From assembly GCA_964534175.1 (NCBI GenBank), contig CAZHNS010000001.1:62001-126000 (forward strand): a DNA stretch of 64,000 nucleotides. Direction: 5' to 3'. Every line of letters starts with the position of its first letter. The stretch's first letter is position 1. Positions 1 to 8,768 of this stretch are shown here, piece after piece. The translations under genes were made by a program, and so were the position numbers. The stretch is from JAFGHJ01 sp964534175. Lineage in GTDB: Bacteria; Hydrothermota; UBA3072. Below the pieces are notes generated by a model that was given only the letters and a program-made list of their open reading frames with translations, did not search any database and was not told the origin of the DNA.

Positions 1-1
1 C

Positions 2-199
2 GGTGCTGCTGCAATCCCGGAAGAGTTTAGTAGTAAGAGTAAGTCTGATAGGTTGAATTTGGAAGAAATAGAAAGAAAAACCATAAAGAAAGCTTTAGAT
101 ATTTCAAAAAGTGATAAGAATAAGGCCGCCGAACTCTTAGGAATACATCCTTCTACTCTTTACAGAAAAATCAAAAAATTGAATATAGAGCTTTCTTAA
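2..199 (+). CDS. C-terminal end of sigma-54-type response regulator (partial)
   Basis: The open frame enters from the left edge and stops at 197-199, giving 65 residues. The last part contains a Fis-type helix-turn-helix (NKAAELLGIHPSTLYRKIKK), the DNA-binding module that ends NtrC-family sigma-54 activators. The stretch before it (EEIERKTIKKALDISKSDKN) is the usual linker in these proteins. The AAA+ and receiver domains, if present, lie outside the window. The downstream GWxTD gene starts 21 bases after the stop. Family assignment is firm for the Fis-type domain and inferred for the rest. Confidence 0.8.
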   Translation, partial: GAAAIPEEFSSKSKSDRLNLEEIERKTIKKALDISKSDKNKAAELLGIHPSTLYRKIKKLNIELS

Positions 200-220
200 T
201 AAAAATTTAGGGCGGTTAAG

Positions 221-1354
221 ATGATTTTGTTTTGTTTATTTATAGTCGGTATTAACGTAGATTTTCAGCTTGATAGAGATACAAACTCTGTTCCTTACGT
301 TATCGTTAACTACGGAGTACCTTATTCTGATTTAATTTTCCGGAAAACCGATACAACTTATATTGGAGAGTATTTGGTATCTTTAGTTTTGAAAAAAGAT
401 AATTATCAACTGGGAGGAAAAACCGAAAAAAAGAAATTCTCAGTTTCCGAATATAAGAAAACCCTCTCTGATGATATTTATCATAGAAATTTTATGAAAA
501 TGAGAGTCCCTGAAGGGAAAATTGAAGTCGTATTAAGGGTCTCCGATCATAATTCAAACAGAGTATGGAGTAGGACCAAAAACCTAGAGGTGTCTAAGTT
601 AAAATCAACAGATATTGGATCTATAAGGTGGCTTTCGAATCCTTCGAGAGAGGTTATTACCGATAAAGATACAATCAGGATTAGACTGAGCCTTTTTAGC
701 TTTGAAAAGGGTAAAACTCATCTTGAATTTTATTTTAATGATGAGGAGAAAAAAACTTATTTCAAGAAGGATACTGTTCTTCCGGATAAGAAGAATCAAA
801 GATTAGAGGTTGTTATACCTGCAGATAGATTCGAAGAAGGTTCTTATAATTTTGTAGCAGAAGTGAGAAATGTTGATAAAGTAGAAACTGTTAAAGAATC
901 AATTTCTTTTCGCGTTTGGAAGCCTTTTTTTGAATCAGACAGATATATTGAAAGAGTAAAGCAAACTGTTTATATTTCCTCTGCCGAGGAGGAGAAAAGA
1001 TTACTAAATGCGAAAGTGGCTGAGCGGGAGAGTTTATGGACCGAATTCTGGGAGAGTAAAGATCCAACACCTGAAGATGGAGTGAATGAGTTTATGATGG
1101 AGTATTTTGAGCGGATAGATTTTGCAAACCGAAATTTTTCTCGGGGTTCTCTTTTCGAAGGATGGAGAACAGATAGAGGTAAGGTTTATATAATTTTGGG
1201 CCCTCCTGATTATATTGTGGATGAACCTTTTAACGCTAGTGGAGACGCCTACCAGATATGGTATTACTACGAGAGGGGATACAATTTAATTTTTGTTCAG
1301 CGATATATTACTGGAGATTATGATTTGCAGAATCCCCCACCCGAAGTCTGGTGA
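221..1354 (+). CDS. GWxTD domain-containing protein
   Basis: 377 residues. The C-terminus carries the signature that names the family: GWRTD at residues 314-318, followed by RGKVYIILGPPD and an aromatic-rich tail. The N-terminus is short and hydrophobic (MILFCLFIVGINVDF) and may be an export signal, so a periplasmic or surface location is likely. The middle is predicted beta-rich and lacks recognised enzymatic motifs. GWxTD proteins are common in FCB-group and related uncultured phyla, and their function is unknown. A GGGCGG-like site lies a few bases before the ATG. The gene directly follows a sigma-54 regulator. Confidence 0.8.
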   Translation: MILFCLFIVGINVDFQLDRDTNSVPYVIVNYGVPYSDLIFRKTDTTYIGEYLVSLVLKKDNYQLGGKTEKKKFSVSEYKKTLSDDIYHRNFMKMRVPEGKIEVVLRVSDHNSNRVWSRTKNLEVSKLKSTDIGSIRWLSNPSREVITDKDTIRIRLSLFSFEKGKTHLEFYFNDEEKKTYFKKDTVLPDKKNQRLEVVIPADRFEEGSYNFVAEVRNVDKVETVKESISFRVWKPFFESDRYIERVKQTVYISSAEEEKRLLNAKVAERESLWTEFWESKDPTPEDGVNEFMMEYFERIDFANRNFSRGSLFEGWRTDRGKVYIILGPPDYIVDEPFNASGDAYQIWYYYERGYNLIFVQRYITGDYDLQNPPPEVW

Positions 1355-1436
1355 TTCTGGAATATAGAGTATAGGCAAAAAACAAAATTTTTTATTTCTT
1401 CAATTTTTGATTTGTTATAACTAGAAAATATGAATG

Positions 1437-1464
1437 TTGACAATGTGGTAAGAATAATTATTTT
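1437..1464 (+). promoter_or_regulatory. Promoter of cobB, predicted leaderless
   Basis: TTGACA (1437-1442), 16-nt spacer, TATTTT (1459-1464), then six bases and the ATG at 1471. No ribosome binding site fits between. A start site 7 nt after the -10 box falls on the A of ATG. Confidence 0.65.
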
Positions 1465-1470
1465 ACCATT

Positions 1471-2184
1471 ATGGAAATAGATGATAAAGTTTTAGAGAAG
1501 TTAAAGAGCGCAAAAACCGCTTTTGCTTTAACTGGCGCGGGAAGTTCGGAACCTTCTGGGATACCGACTTTTAGAGGCGACGAGGGGTTTTGGAAGGATA
1601 AAACACCTTTCACTATTGACGCATTCGTTGAAAATCCTCAGGAAGTTTGGGAATGGCATCTTGAAATTAAGGAAATGATAAAAAAGAAGTTGCCGAACCC
1701 TTCCCATTACGCGCTCGCTAAAATGCAGAGCTTTTTTAAAAATTTTGCGGTGGTGACACAAAATATTGATAATTTGCATCAAAAAGCTGGTTCTAATAGG
1801 GTTATCGAACTTCATGGAAATATTTACAGGAATAAATGTAATAATTGCGGAAAAATTTTTGGTGAAATAAATTCAAAGAAAATACCTGAATGTGATAAAT
1901 GTGGTGGACTTATTCGTCCCGATGTTGTTTGGTTTGGAGAACCGCTTCCTTATAAGGCCTTAATTAAAGCAAGGGCTTATGCAGAGAGTAGTGAGGTTTG
2001 CTTTGTTGTTGGAACTTCAGGGGTTGTCCAACCTGCCGCATCTCTTCCATTGATTGCTAAAGAAAACGGAGCTCTGGTTATCGAGATAAATAAAGAAAAG
2101 ACTGTTCTAAGTAATTACCTGGATTGTTCTATTTTTGGTGATGCTTCGACGATCCTCCCGGAGATCTATGAGAGGTTATTATAA
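1471..2184 (+). CDS. cobB: NAD-dependent protein deacylase, Sir2 family
   Basis: 237 residues, typical of a bacterial sirtuin. It removes acyl groups from lysine using NAD+. Visible motifs in order: NAD-binding GAGSSEPSGIPTFRG (residues 22-36), TQNIDNLH (96-103), catalytic His115 in ELHG, and four zinc-binding cysteines (123, 126, 141, 144). The usual GAGIS motif reads GAGSS here. It is the first gene of an overlapping run cobB-prfA-prmC-nadK-recN; its TAA shares one base with the prfA ATG (TAATG). The mRNA is predicted leaderless. Having an NAD-consuming enzyme in a unit with NAD kinase is suggestive but may be chance. Confidence 0.93.
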   Translation: MEIDDKVLEKLKSAKTAFALTGAGSSEPSGIPTFRGDEGFWKDKTPFTIDAFVENPQEVWEWHLEIKEMIKKKLPNPSHYALAKMQSFFKNFAVVTQNIDNLHQKAGSNRVIELHGNIYRNKCNNCGKIFGEINSKKIPECDKCGGLIRPDVVWFGEPLPYKALIKARAYAESSEVCFVVGTSGVVQPAASLPLIAKENGALVIEINKEKTVLSNYLDCSIFGDASTILPEIYERLL

Positions 2185-3263
2185 TGTCCGATAAACTTTC
2201 CTTATTCTTAAAAAGAGCGGAAGAATGTAGGGATAAGTATAAAAAAGTCATTAAATCCCTACAAGAACCTGAGATTATTAAAGATAGAAAAAAAATAATA
2301 GAGCTATCCCAGGAAAAAAAATCTTTGGAGAGTGTAATACTGCCTTTTGATGAATATAATGAAGTTATGGCTAAGATAAAAGAAGACGAAAAGATATTGT
2401 CGGAAACTAAGGATGAGGAAATGATTAAACTTGCGGAAGAAGAACTTAGTGAGTTACAAAAGCAGAAGGAGCTTCTGTCAAATAAAATAAGAAATGCTTT
2501 GACACCAGAAGCTTCAGAGGATAAAAAGAACGCCGTGCTCGAAATACGTGCCGGGACTGGTGGCGAAGAAGCTGCTCTATTTGCAGCTGATCTTTTAAGA
2601 ATGTATAACAGATTTGCTGAAGACCAGGGATGGAAATTCGAAATAGTTGATTTCAGTAAGAGTGGAATGAACGGTTATAGGGAAGTTATAGCAATGGTTT
2701 CTGGCTCCAGTGTATATGGAGAAATGAAATTTGAAAGTGGTATTCATAGAGTTCAGAGGGTGCCTGTTACCGAATCTGGAGGTAGAATCCACACTTCTGC
2801 TGTTTCTGTTGCAGTTCTGCCAGAGAGGGAAGAAGTTGAGGTAGAAATAAATCCTGAGGATTTAGATGTTGATTTTTATTCAGCTTCAGCTCCGGGTGGA
2901 CAGCATGTTAATAGGGCTTCTTCTGCGGTTAGAATCGAACATAAACCTTCAGGAATTATAGTTTCCTGTCAGGATGAGCGTTCGCAGCATCAGAACAGAG
3001 AGAAAGCCATGAGACTTTTAAGGGCCAAACTTTTTGAGTATGAACAGGAAAAAGCGGATAAAGAAATAAAATCTAAAAGAAAAAAAATGATCGGGTCTGG
3101 AGATAGAAGCGAAAAAATAAGAACTTACAATTTTCCTCAGAACAGAATAACAGATCACAGGATAAATTATACTAAGTACAATCTAAATTCCTTTCTTGAC
3201 GGCGAAATCGGCGATTTAGTAGAAAATTTGAGAGCTGCCCAGAGAGAGAAAGATGAAGACTAA
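2184..3263 (+). CDS. prfA: Peptide chain release factor 1
   Basis: 359 residues, normal for RF1. It recognises UAA and UAG and triggers peptide release on the ribosome. The codon-recognition tripeptide is PVT within VQRVPVTESGGRIHTS, which marks RF1 rather than RF2 (RF2 has SPF). The catalytic GGQ is at residues 238-240 (SAPGGQHVNRASSAV). The start overlaps the cobB stop by one base and the 3' end overlaps prmC by 11 bases, so translation is probably coupled. The next gene encodes the methyltransferase that modifies this GGQ glutamine. Confidence 0.97.
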   Translation: MSDKLSLFLKRAEECRDKYKKVIKSLQEPEIIKDRKKIIELSQEKKSLESVILPFDEYNEVMAKIKEDEKILSETKDEEMIKLAEEELSELQKQKELLSNKIRNALTPEASEDKKNAVLEIRAGTGGEEAALFAADLLRMYNRFAEDQGWKFEIVDFSKSGMNGYREVIAMVSGSSVYGEMKFESGIHRVQRVPVTESGGRIHTSAVSVAVLPEREEVEVEINPEDLDVDFYSASAPGGQHVNRASSAVRIEHKPSGIIVSCQDERSQHQNREKAMRLLRAKLFEYEQEKADKEIKSKRKKMIGSGDRSEKIRTYNFPQNRITDHRINYTKYNLNSFLDGEIGDLVENLRAAQREKDED

Positions 3264-4086
3264 ACTCTTAGAGATTCTTGATTTTGGAAAAAGAAAACTA
3301 TCCGAGTACAGTTCGGATCCTGAGTTTGAAAGTTCTGTTTTTTTAGAAGAGGCGACGGGAAAGAGCAGGAGCGAGATACTTGTTGAGGAGCAAGATATGA
3401 AAGAAGAGGATTTTTTTAAATTTCGAAATTATCTGGAACGTAGGATAACAGGAGAACCCTGGCAATATATAATAGGGAGAATAAATTTTCTTGGTTTTGA
3501 TATTTTTAGCGAGAAAGGAGTATTTATACCCAGACCGGAAACGGAATACATGGTTGTTCAGGCTATTGAAAAGTTAAGTAGTCTTAAGAATCCATTAGTT
3601 CTTGAGATAGGTTCAGGAAGCGGTGCTATTGGGGTAGCAATTGCTTCTAATGTTAAGAGAGCAAAGATAGTTGCTACAGATATTTCAAAAGAAGCATTGG
3701 ATTTATGTAAGAAAAATATAGAATATCATAATCTTGACAGTCGTATTGATTTAATACGAGCAAATTTGATGGATTGTTTTGATAATTCGCAAATTTTTGA
3801 TATGATCATTTCTAACCCCCCCTATATACCAGAGAAAGAATTAGAGAAACTTGATGTTGTTGTAAAGCGGGAGCCTGAGTTAGCACTGAATGGAGGGGAT
3901 GGAGGTGTTTCCGTTATTAATAAAATATTAAATTGTTCAACAGGTAAGTTGAAAATCGGAGGTTTCATATTTATTGAACTTGATGGTTGCAATATACCAC
4001 ATTTGGAAGTTCCAAAGTCAATTAACTATTCAATTCACAACGATCAATATGGCAGGGAAAGAATATTGCAAGGTGTTAAAATATGA
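3253..4086 (+). CDS. prmC: Release factor glutamine methyltransferase
   Basis: 277 residues. PrmC/HemK transfers a methyl group from S-adenosylmethionine to the glutamine of the GGQ motif in release factors. Visible: the SAM-binding glycine-rich loop VLEIGSGSGAIG and the substrate-binding NPPY (residues 188-191). The N-terminal helical domain seen in PrmC precedes them. The gene overlaps prfA by 11 bases and nadK by 4 bases (ATGA). The prfA-prmC pair is a classic bacterial arrangement, and here substrate and modifier are co-translated. Confidence 0.95.
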   Translation: MKTKLLEILDFGKRKLSEYSSDPEFESSVFLEEATGKSRSEILVEEQDMKEEDFFKFRNYLERRITGEPWQYIIGRINFLGFDIFSEKGVFIPRPETEYMVVQAIEKLSSLKNPLVLEIGSGSGAIGVAIASNVKRAKIVATDISKEALDLCKKNIEYHNLDSRIDLIRANLMDCFDNSQIFDMIISNPPYIPEKELEKLDVVVKREPELALNGGDGGVSVINKILNCSTGKLKIGGFIFIELDGCNIPHLEVPKSINYSIHNDQYGRERILQGVKI

Positions 4087-4871
4087 AAATAGCTATTTTT
4101 TATACAAAAGGTAAGAAATACATAGAAACCATTTTGAAAGATCTGAAAAAAGCAGCTGCCGATAATGATATCTCTCTTGTTTTCTATGATGGCAAAAAAG
4201 AAGTGATTCAAGAATGCGATTTTGTGGTTGCGGTCGGAGGGGATGGTACTTTTCTCATGGCCAGTTCAATTATATACGATTTTGATATACCGCTTTTGGG
4301 TATAAATCTTGGGGGACTTGGGTTTCTTACTGATATAAGGAAAGAAGAAATAGAAAGGATATTAACAGAACTAAAAGATGGAAATTATACTCTGCAAAAT
4401 AGATTTTTTCTAACAGCTAATTGTAATGGTAAAGAGCATATGGCTTTAAATGATGTGGTTTTTTCTTCAACCGATATACGGGTAATTCATCTGGAGATAT
4501 ATATAAATGATTGTTTCGTGACACAACTTTCCGGAGATGGTTTAATAATTGCTACGCCTACCGGTTCAACTGCTTATTCTCTATCCTCAGGTGGGCCAAT
4601 TGTTAAACCCGGTACAGAAGCTATTGTTATAACTCCAATATGTCCTCATACTTTTACTTTCCGTCCAATTGTTGTAGACAATAATTCTCGTATACTTATC
4701 AAAGCTAAGGAGAAATGTCGTCTAATTTTCGATGGTCAGAGATTGTTTAATCTTGAGGAAGGTGAAGAAGTATCCGTTAAAAAAAACATAAATCCTTTAA
4801 AAGTAGTAAAATTTAAAGATTGGGATTATTTTAATATACTTAGAAAAAAATTAAATTGGGGAAATGGATGA
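4083..4871 (+). CDS. nadK: NAD kinase
   Basis: 262 residues. It phosphorylates NAD+ to NADP+. The GGDGT signature is at residues 52-56. The second conserved region, rich in glycine, serine and threonine (TPTGSTAYSLSSGGPIV), follows near the middle and builds the nucleotide site. Length is normal for the bacterial form. It overlaps prmC by 4 bases (ATGA) and the recN ATG by 4 bases, placing it firmly inside the operon. Confidence 0.95.
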   Translation: MKIAIFYTKGKKYIETILKDLKKAAADNDISLVFYDGKKEVIQECDFVVAVGGDGTFLMASSIIYDFDIPLLGINLGGLGFLTDIRKEEIERILTELKDGNYTLQNRFFLTANCNGKEHMALNDVVFSSTDIRVIHLEIYINDCFVTQLSGDGLIIATPTGSTAYSLSSGGPIVKPGTEAIVITPICPHTFTFRPIVVDNNSRILIKAKEKCRLIFDGQRLFNLEEGEEVSVKKNINPLKVVKFKDWDYFNILRKKLNWGNG

Positions 4872-6523
4872 TAAAGGAGATAAGAGTTAGTAATTATGCT
4901 CTTATTGAACGGATTGAAGTAAATCTAAATGCAGGGTTTAACGTACTTACTGGTTCCACCGGAACGGGTAAATCCATAATAATAAATGCACTGTCGCTTC
5001 TTCTTGGGGATAAGGGAGATACAACTTCTATAAGGAAAGAAGCTGAGAAGGCAACCGTCGAAGGAGTTTTTTCCAGTTCTCCGGAAATAATTAAAATTTT
5101 AGAAAAATACGAGATTCCCGAAGAAGAGGAACTTATCATAAGAAGAATAATTAATAGAAAAGGTGGCGGAAGGGTTTATATTAATGGTTCTATAGCCAAT
5201 ATCGATATTTTAAAAAGTCTTGGAGATATTTTATTCGATATACACGGACAGCATGAACACCAGTTGCTTATTGATGAGGAAACACATATAGATTTTCTTG
5301 ATTATTATGGTAAGTTAATGGCTAATAGGAAGGAAATGGAAGAAAAGTTCAATTTGTTGAGAAGTTTAGAGAGTGAACTTTCTAAAATTGAATCACAGAA
5401 AAACGATTTAGCCAATCGTAGAGATTTGTATGAATTTCAAAAAAAGGAACTTGAATTTTTGAAATTCAGTACTGAAGAATATCAAGAGTTAAAAGAAGAA
5501 AAGAAAAAACTCGATAATTTTGAAGAGATTAAAGAACTGGTTGAATACGCTTCTTCTTTTATAAGCGATGGAGATGAATCAATTCTGAATAGGCTATCCG
5601 AGATTACTTCGAATATTAAAAATGCAGGGAGATTTGATAAAGAGTTAGAAAAAATCGGTGAAAGACTAGAGGAATCAGATTTGATTCTTCAGGATGTATC
5701 ATTAGAGCTCGATAGATATAAAGATACCCTTGATTATGATAAGGAAAGGCTTTTTGAACTTACCAATATAGTTGATAAAGTTGAAACTCTTAAAAGGAAA
5801 TATGGTAAGGATTACGAAGAACTTTTAAGTATGAAAGAAGATTTATCTACAAAGATTTTTGATATTGAGTCTTTAAAAGAGAAAGAAAAAGAATTGAAAG
5901 ATGAAATAGCTAAAGTGAAAGATGAATTTGAAAAAAAAGCTCAAGAAATATCTGATAAAAGAAAAAACATTTCTAAAGACTTTGAAAAAAAGGTAGAAGA
6001 AGAGGTAAAAGATTTAGGTTTTGAGAAGGCGCATTTTAAAGTAGATATAAAGGATAAAAAGGATATCGATGGGCATGGCAAAGATATGGTAAGATTTTTG
6101 TTTGAACCGAATGTGGGAGAAGGATGGAATAAACTTTCGAGTATTGCTTCAGGGGGAGAGTTATCTCGGGTTATGCTTGGGTTAAAGTCTATTCTTTCGG
6201 AAGTAGACCGGGTTGAAGGACTTGTTTTTGACGAGATCGATGTTGGAATAGGTGGAAGTCTTGCAAAAAAGGTTGGAGAGAAAATGAAAGAAATAGGTTC
6301 GGTGCGACAGGTTCTATGTGTTACTCATCTTCCTTCTATCGCTGCTGAAGCGGATTTTCACTTGAGGGTAGAGAAAAAAGAAAGAGATGGTAGAACTATA
6401 ACGGAAGTTAGAAATATTACCGGAGAGGAGAGAGTTGAGGAGATAGCCCGCATGATTTCGGGAGAAAGTTCGATTGAAACCGCGAGAAAACATGCCGCTG
6501 AGCTTTTGAGTGACGCTAAGTAA
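4868..6523 (+). CDS. recN: DNA repair protein RecN
   Basis: SMC-like ATPase acting in double-strand break repair. I choose ATG 4868 (MIKEIRVSNYALIERI, 551 residues), which overlaps the nadK stop as ATGA; a TTG 12 bases upstream would add four residues unlike the family. Walker A is GSTGTGKS (residues 29-36), a variant of the usual GETGAGKS. A long coiled-coil region fills the middle. The ABC signature (ASGGELSRVMLGLK) and Walker B (LVFDEIDVGIGG) are near the C-terminus. It is the last gene of the cobB operon. Confidence 0.94.
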   Translation: MIKEIRVSNYALIERIEVNLNAGFNVLTGSTGTGKSIIINALSLLLGDKGDTTSIRKEAEKATVEGVFSSSPEIIKILEKYEIPEEEELIIRRIINRKGGGRVYINGSIANIDILKSLGDILFDIHGQHEHQLLIDEETHIDFLDYYGKLMANRKEMEEKFNLLRSLESELSKIESQKNDLANRRDLYEFQKKELEFLKFSTEEYQELKEEKKKLDNFEEIKELVEYASSFISDGDESILNRLSEITSNIKNAGRFDKELEKIGERLEESDLILQDVSLELDRYKDTLDYDKERLFELTNIVDKVETLKRKYGKDYEELLSMKEDLSTKIFDIESLKEKEKELKDEIAKVKDEFEKKAQEISDKRKNISKDFEKKVEEEVKDLGFEKAHFKVDIKDKKDIDGHGKDMVRFLFEPNVGEGWNKLSSIASGGELSRVMLGLKSILSEVDRVEGLVFDEIDVGIGGSLAKKVGEKMKEIGSVRQVLCVTHLPSIAAEADFHLRVEKKERDGRTITEVRNITGEERVEEIARMISGESSIETARKHAAELLSDAK

Positions 6524-6568
6524 TCAAAGACATATAGAGAAGCCAGAACAGTATCACAAAACCATGTT

Positions 6569-6775
6569 ATGAATACATTAATAGATTCTATATTTGATGC
6601 GTGTGTCCGTTTCCTCAGCAATCTTGCTAAATTACTTGGAATCACGTATAATGAAATAAATGTATGGATTTTTTGTATAATATGGCCTATCTTTACGATT
6701 TTCTTGATTGTTCGTTTAGTGCAACTAAAAAGGAAAATTAGGGATCTTAAATCTAAAATATCTAATGGTGAGTAA
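6569..6775 (+). CDS. Small membrane protein, unknown
   Basis: 68 residues with one or two hydrophobic segments (about residues 30-52: VWIFCIIWPIFTIFLIVRLV) and a basic cytoplasmic-looking tail. The N-terminal pattern (short amphipathic helix, then GITYNEINVWIFC) resembles small uncharacterised proteins seen in other bacteria, but I cannot name a family. It starts 45 bases after recN, with no clear ribosome binding site. A longer antisense frame overlaps its first part and looks like a shadow. Confidence 0.5.
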   Translation: MNTLIDSIFDACVRFLSNLAKLLGITYNEINVWIFCIIWPIFTIFLIVRLVQLKRKIRDLKSKISNGE

Positions 6776-6836
6776 GAATATTGCCCTGTTTTTCTAAAAA
6801 CATCTTGACTACTATAAGTATATTTATTATAAACTT

Positions 6837-6887
6837 CAATATTAAAATAAAGATATTTTGTTAAACAATTAAATATTGATCGATTAG
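6837..6887 (+). repeat. Direct repeat, left copy, flanking glycosyltransferase gene
   Basis: A 51-bp AT-rich sequence containing TATTAAAATAAAGATATTTT and TTGTTAAACAATTAAAT. A near-identical copy in the same orientation lies at 8666-8716, about 1.83 kb away on the other side of the glycosyltransferase-like gene. By eye about 43-45 of 51 positions match. Confidence 0.7.
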
Positions 6888-7002
6888 TAATAGGTTTGCG
6901 TGCTTACAAGTATCGGTTTGGGTTTAACGAAGTCAAAAGTAGAGATTTTATGTAAAAAATAAATCGTAATTAAATTTTCTGGATATTACAACTATTATTT
7001 CA

Positions 7003-7030
7003 TTGACATCAAGTCTTTCTTCACTATAAT
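7003..7030 (+). promoter_or_regulatory. Promoter of the glycosyltransferase-like gene
   Basis: Consensus TTGACA (7003-7008), 16-nt spacer, consensus TATAAT (7025-7030). The start site would be near 7037, leaving a leader of about 13 nt with a GAGG (7037-7040) before the GTG at 7050. Confidence 0.8.
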
Positions 7031-7049
7031 TCTCTTGAGGATTATTTAA

Positions 7050-8651
7050 GTGGGATTTTTAAATGAAGATTTAAAATCAAAGATTAATGGAAAGACTTTA
7101 ATATATTCGCTCATAGTGCTTGGCATTATTCTCAGAGTGGTTCAGTATTTATATAATAGGTCTATATGGCTTGATGAATCTTTTATTGCTCTCAATGTAA
7201 TGAATAGATCTTTTTTGGAGTTATTAAAACCTCTGGATTTTGGTCAGGCAGCACCACTGGGTTTTGTATTAATTGAAAAGATTATGACCTCTATTTTTGG
7301 TAATGGCGAATACGCCTTAAGGCTTTTTCCTCTTATCTCCGGAATTATATCTATTTTTTTATTTTATGGAATTATAAAAAGATGGCTTGATGAAAAAGTT
7401 GTACCAATTGCTTTGATTTTATTTGTTATTTCTGAAAGATTAATATATTTTTCGTCCGAGGTTAAGCAGTATTCCAGCGATGTTATAGTAAGTCTACTTT
7501 TGCTTTTTGTCTTTATCATATACCTTGAAAAAGAAGATGTAAAGTTTTCAGATTTTGTTATTCCTGGACTTATAGGATCCTTAGCAATATGGTTTTCTTT
7601 TTCTTCTTTTTTTATCCTAACTGGATTTGGAATAACCATCTTTTTAATCTATATTAAAAAAAGAGAATATTATAAATTAAGACCACTATTTTTAATTTTC
7701 TTTCTCTGGGGCATAAGTTTTATCCTTAATTTCCTTTTTTCTCTAAATGAAATCAGCATGGGTCAAGCCCTTCTGGAGTATTTTCAGTATGATTTTATGC
7801 CTTTGTCAATTAAATCATTTCAAGATATATTCTGGTTTTTAAAAGCCTTTTATAAGTTTTTTAGTTTTACATTAGGATTTCCCGCTTTGCGTTCAATTAT
7901 AGGTTGGCACAGTTTTACAAATGGAATTGGTATATCTGAGTTTTCTATGTATTCCCTTTCCACCCGAGTTACCTTGGTAGTTATTGCATTATTAGTACTT
8001 AATGCTGGATTGATTTTCTTCCTCGGAACGTATTCATTTTTTTTGAAGTCAAAGGAAAAATTCTTTATTTTAATTTCTCCTTTTTTCGTTTCTTTATTTG
8101 TTTCAGGGTTTCGGTTATATCCATTTGTTGGCAGGACAAATATATTCCTTGTGCCGATAGCTTTTATTTTTATAGCAGAAGGTGTGTTTTTTTTAAGAAA
8201 AGCTATAAAACCTAAGATCGTAAGTTTAGTTATAATTGCGTTATTGTTCTCTTATCCTATACTTTCTTCAGGATATCATATAATAAAACCTAACAGAGTT
8301 GAAGAAATCAGACCCGTAATAGAGTATGTAAACGATAACTGGCAGGATAGAGATATATTATATGTTTATAAGTTTTCAATTCCCGCGTTTACTTATTATT
8401 ACGAGAGGAAAGATTTAAAGCACCTTAATATTTATTATGGAGAAGTAATTAATCAGGAACTGGTTGATTGGGCAAAAGAATCCGAAAAACTTATCGGGAA
8501 AAATAGGGTTTGGTTTCTTATTTCTCATAATTATAAATTTGGAATAAAATCCGATGAAGAAAATTTATTAAACTATTTCGATAAAAAGGCTATAAGAGTT
8601 GAAAATTATAAAAAAGAGGGAGCCTCGGTTTATCTATATGATTTACAGTAA
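7050..8651 (+). CDS. Polytopic glycosyltransferase, GT39/ArnT-like
   Basis: 533 residues with roughly ten hydrophobic segments. The first extracytoplasmic loop carries NRSIWLDESFIALNVMNRS, the Asp-Glu motif shared by dolichol/undecaprenyl-phosphate sugar transferases of the PMT/ArnT superfamily. The C-terminal soluble part (about 420-533) resembles their periplasmic domain. It probably moves a sugar from a lipid carrier onto protein or glycolipid outside the membrane; acceptor unknown. I use the GTG at 7050 because GAGG lies 9 bases upstream. The gene stands alone between two direct repeats. Confidence 0.72.
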   Translation: MGFLNEDLKSKINGKTLIYSLIVLGIILRVVQYLYNRSIWLDESFIALNVMNRSFLELLKPLDFGQAAPLGFVLIEKIMTSIFGNGEYALRLFPLISGIISIFLFYGIIKRWLDEKVVPIALILFVISERLIYFSSEVKQYSSDVIVSLLLLFVFIIYLEKEDVKFSDFVIPGLIGSLAIWFSFSSFFILTGFGITIFLIYIKKREYYKLRPLFLIFFLWGISFILNFLFSLNEISMGQALLEYFQYDFMPLSIKSFQDIFWFLKAFYKFFSFTLGFPALRSIIGWHSFTNGIGISEFSMYSLSTRVTLVVIALLVLNAGLIFFLGTYSFFLKSKEKFFILISPFFVSLFVSGFRLYPFVGRTNIFLVPIAFIFIAEGVFFLRKAIKPKIVSLVIIALLFSYPILSSGYHIIKPNRVEEIRPVIEYVNDNWQDRDILYVYKFSIPAFTYYYERKDLKHLNIYYGEVINQELVDWAKESEKLIGKNRVWFLISHNYKFGIKSDEENLLNYFDKKAIRVENYKKEGASVYLYDLQ

Positions 8652-8665
8652 GTGTGAGATTTCTT

Positions 8666-8716
8666 AAATATTAAAATAAGGATATTTTGTTAAATAATTT
8701 AATGTTAATACGATTG
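8666..8716 (+). repeat. Direct repeat, right copy, flanking glycosyltransferase gene
   Basis: Second copy of the 51-bp repeat (see 6837-6887), beginning 15 bases after the glycosyltransferase stop codon and ending 53 bases before the EamA-like gene. Same orientation as the first. Confidence 0.7.
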
Positions 8717-8768
8717 TTGAATTATGTAAATTAGAAATAAATGTGAAAATTGAACATTGGGAGGTAGG

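Noticed and set aside
6358..6645. 95-residue ORF on the minus strand
   Set aside because: It is antisense to the well-supported recN C-terminus and its product shows no protein-like pattern.
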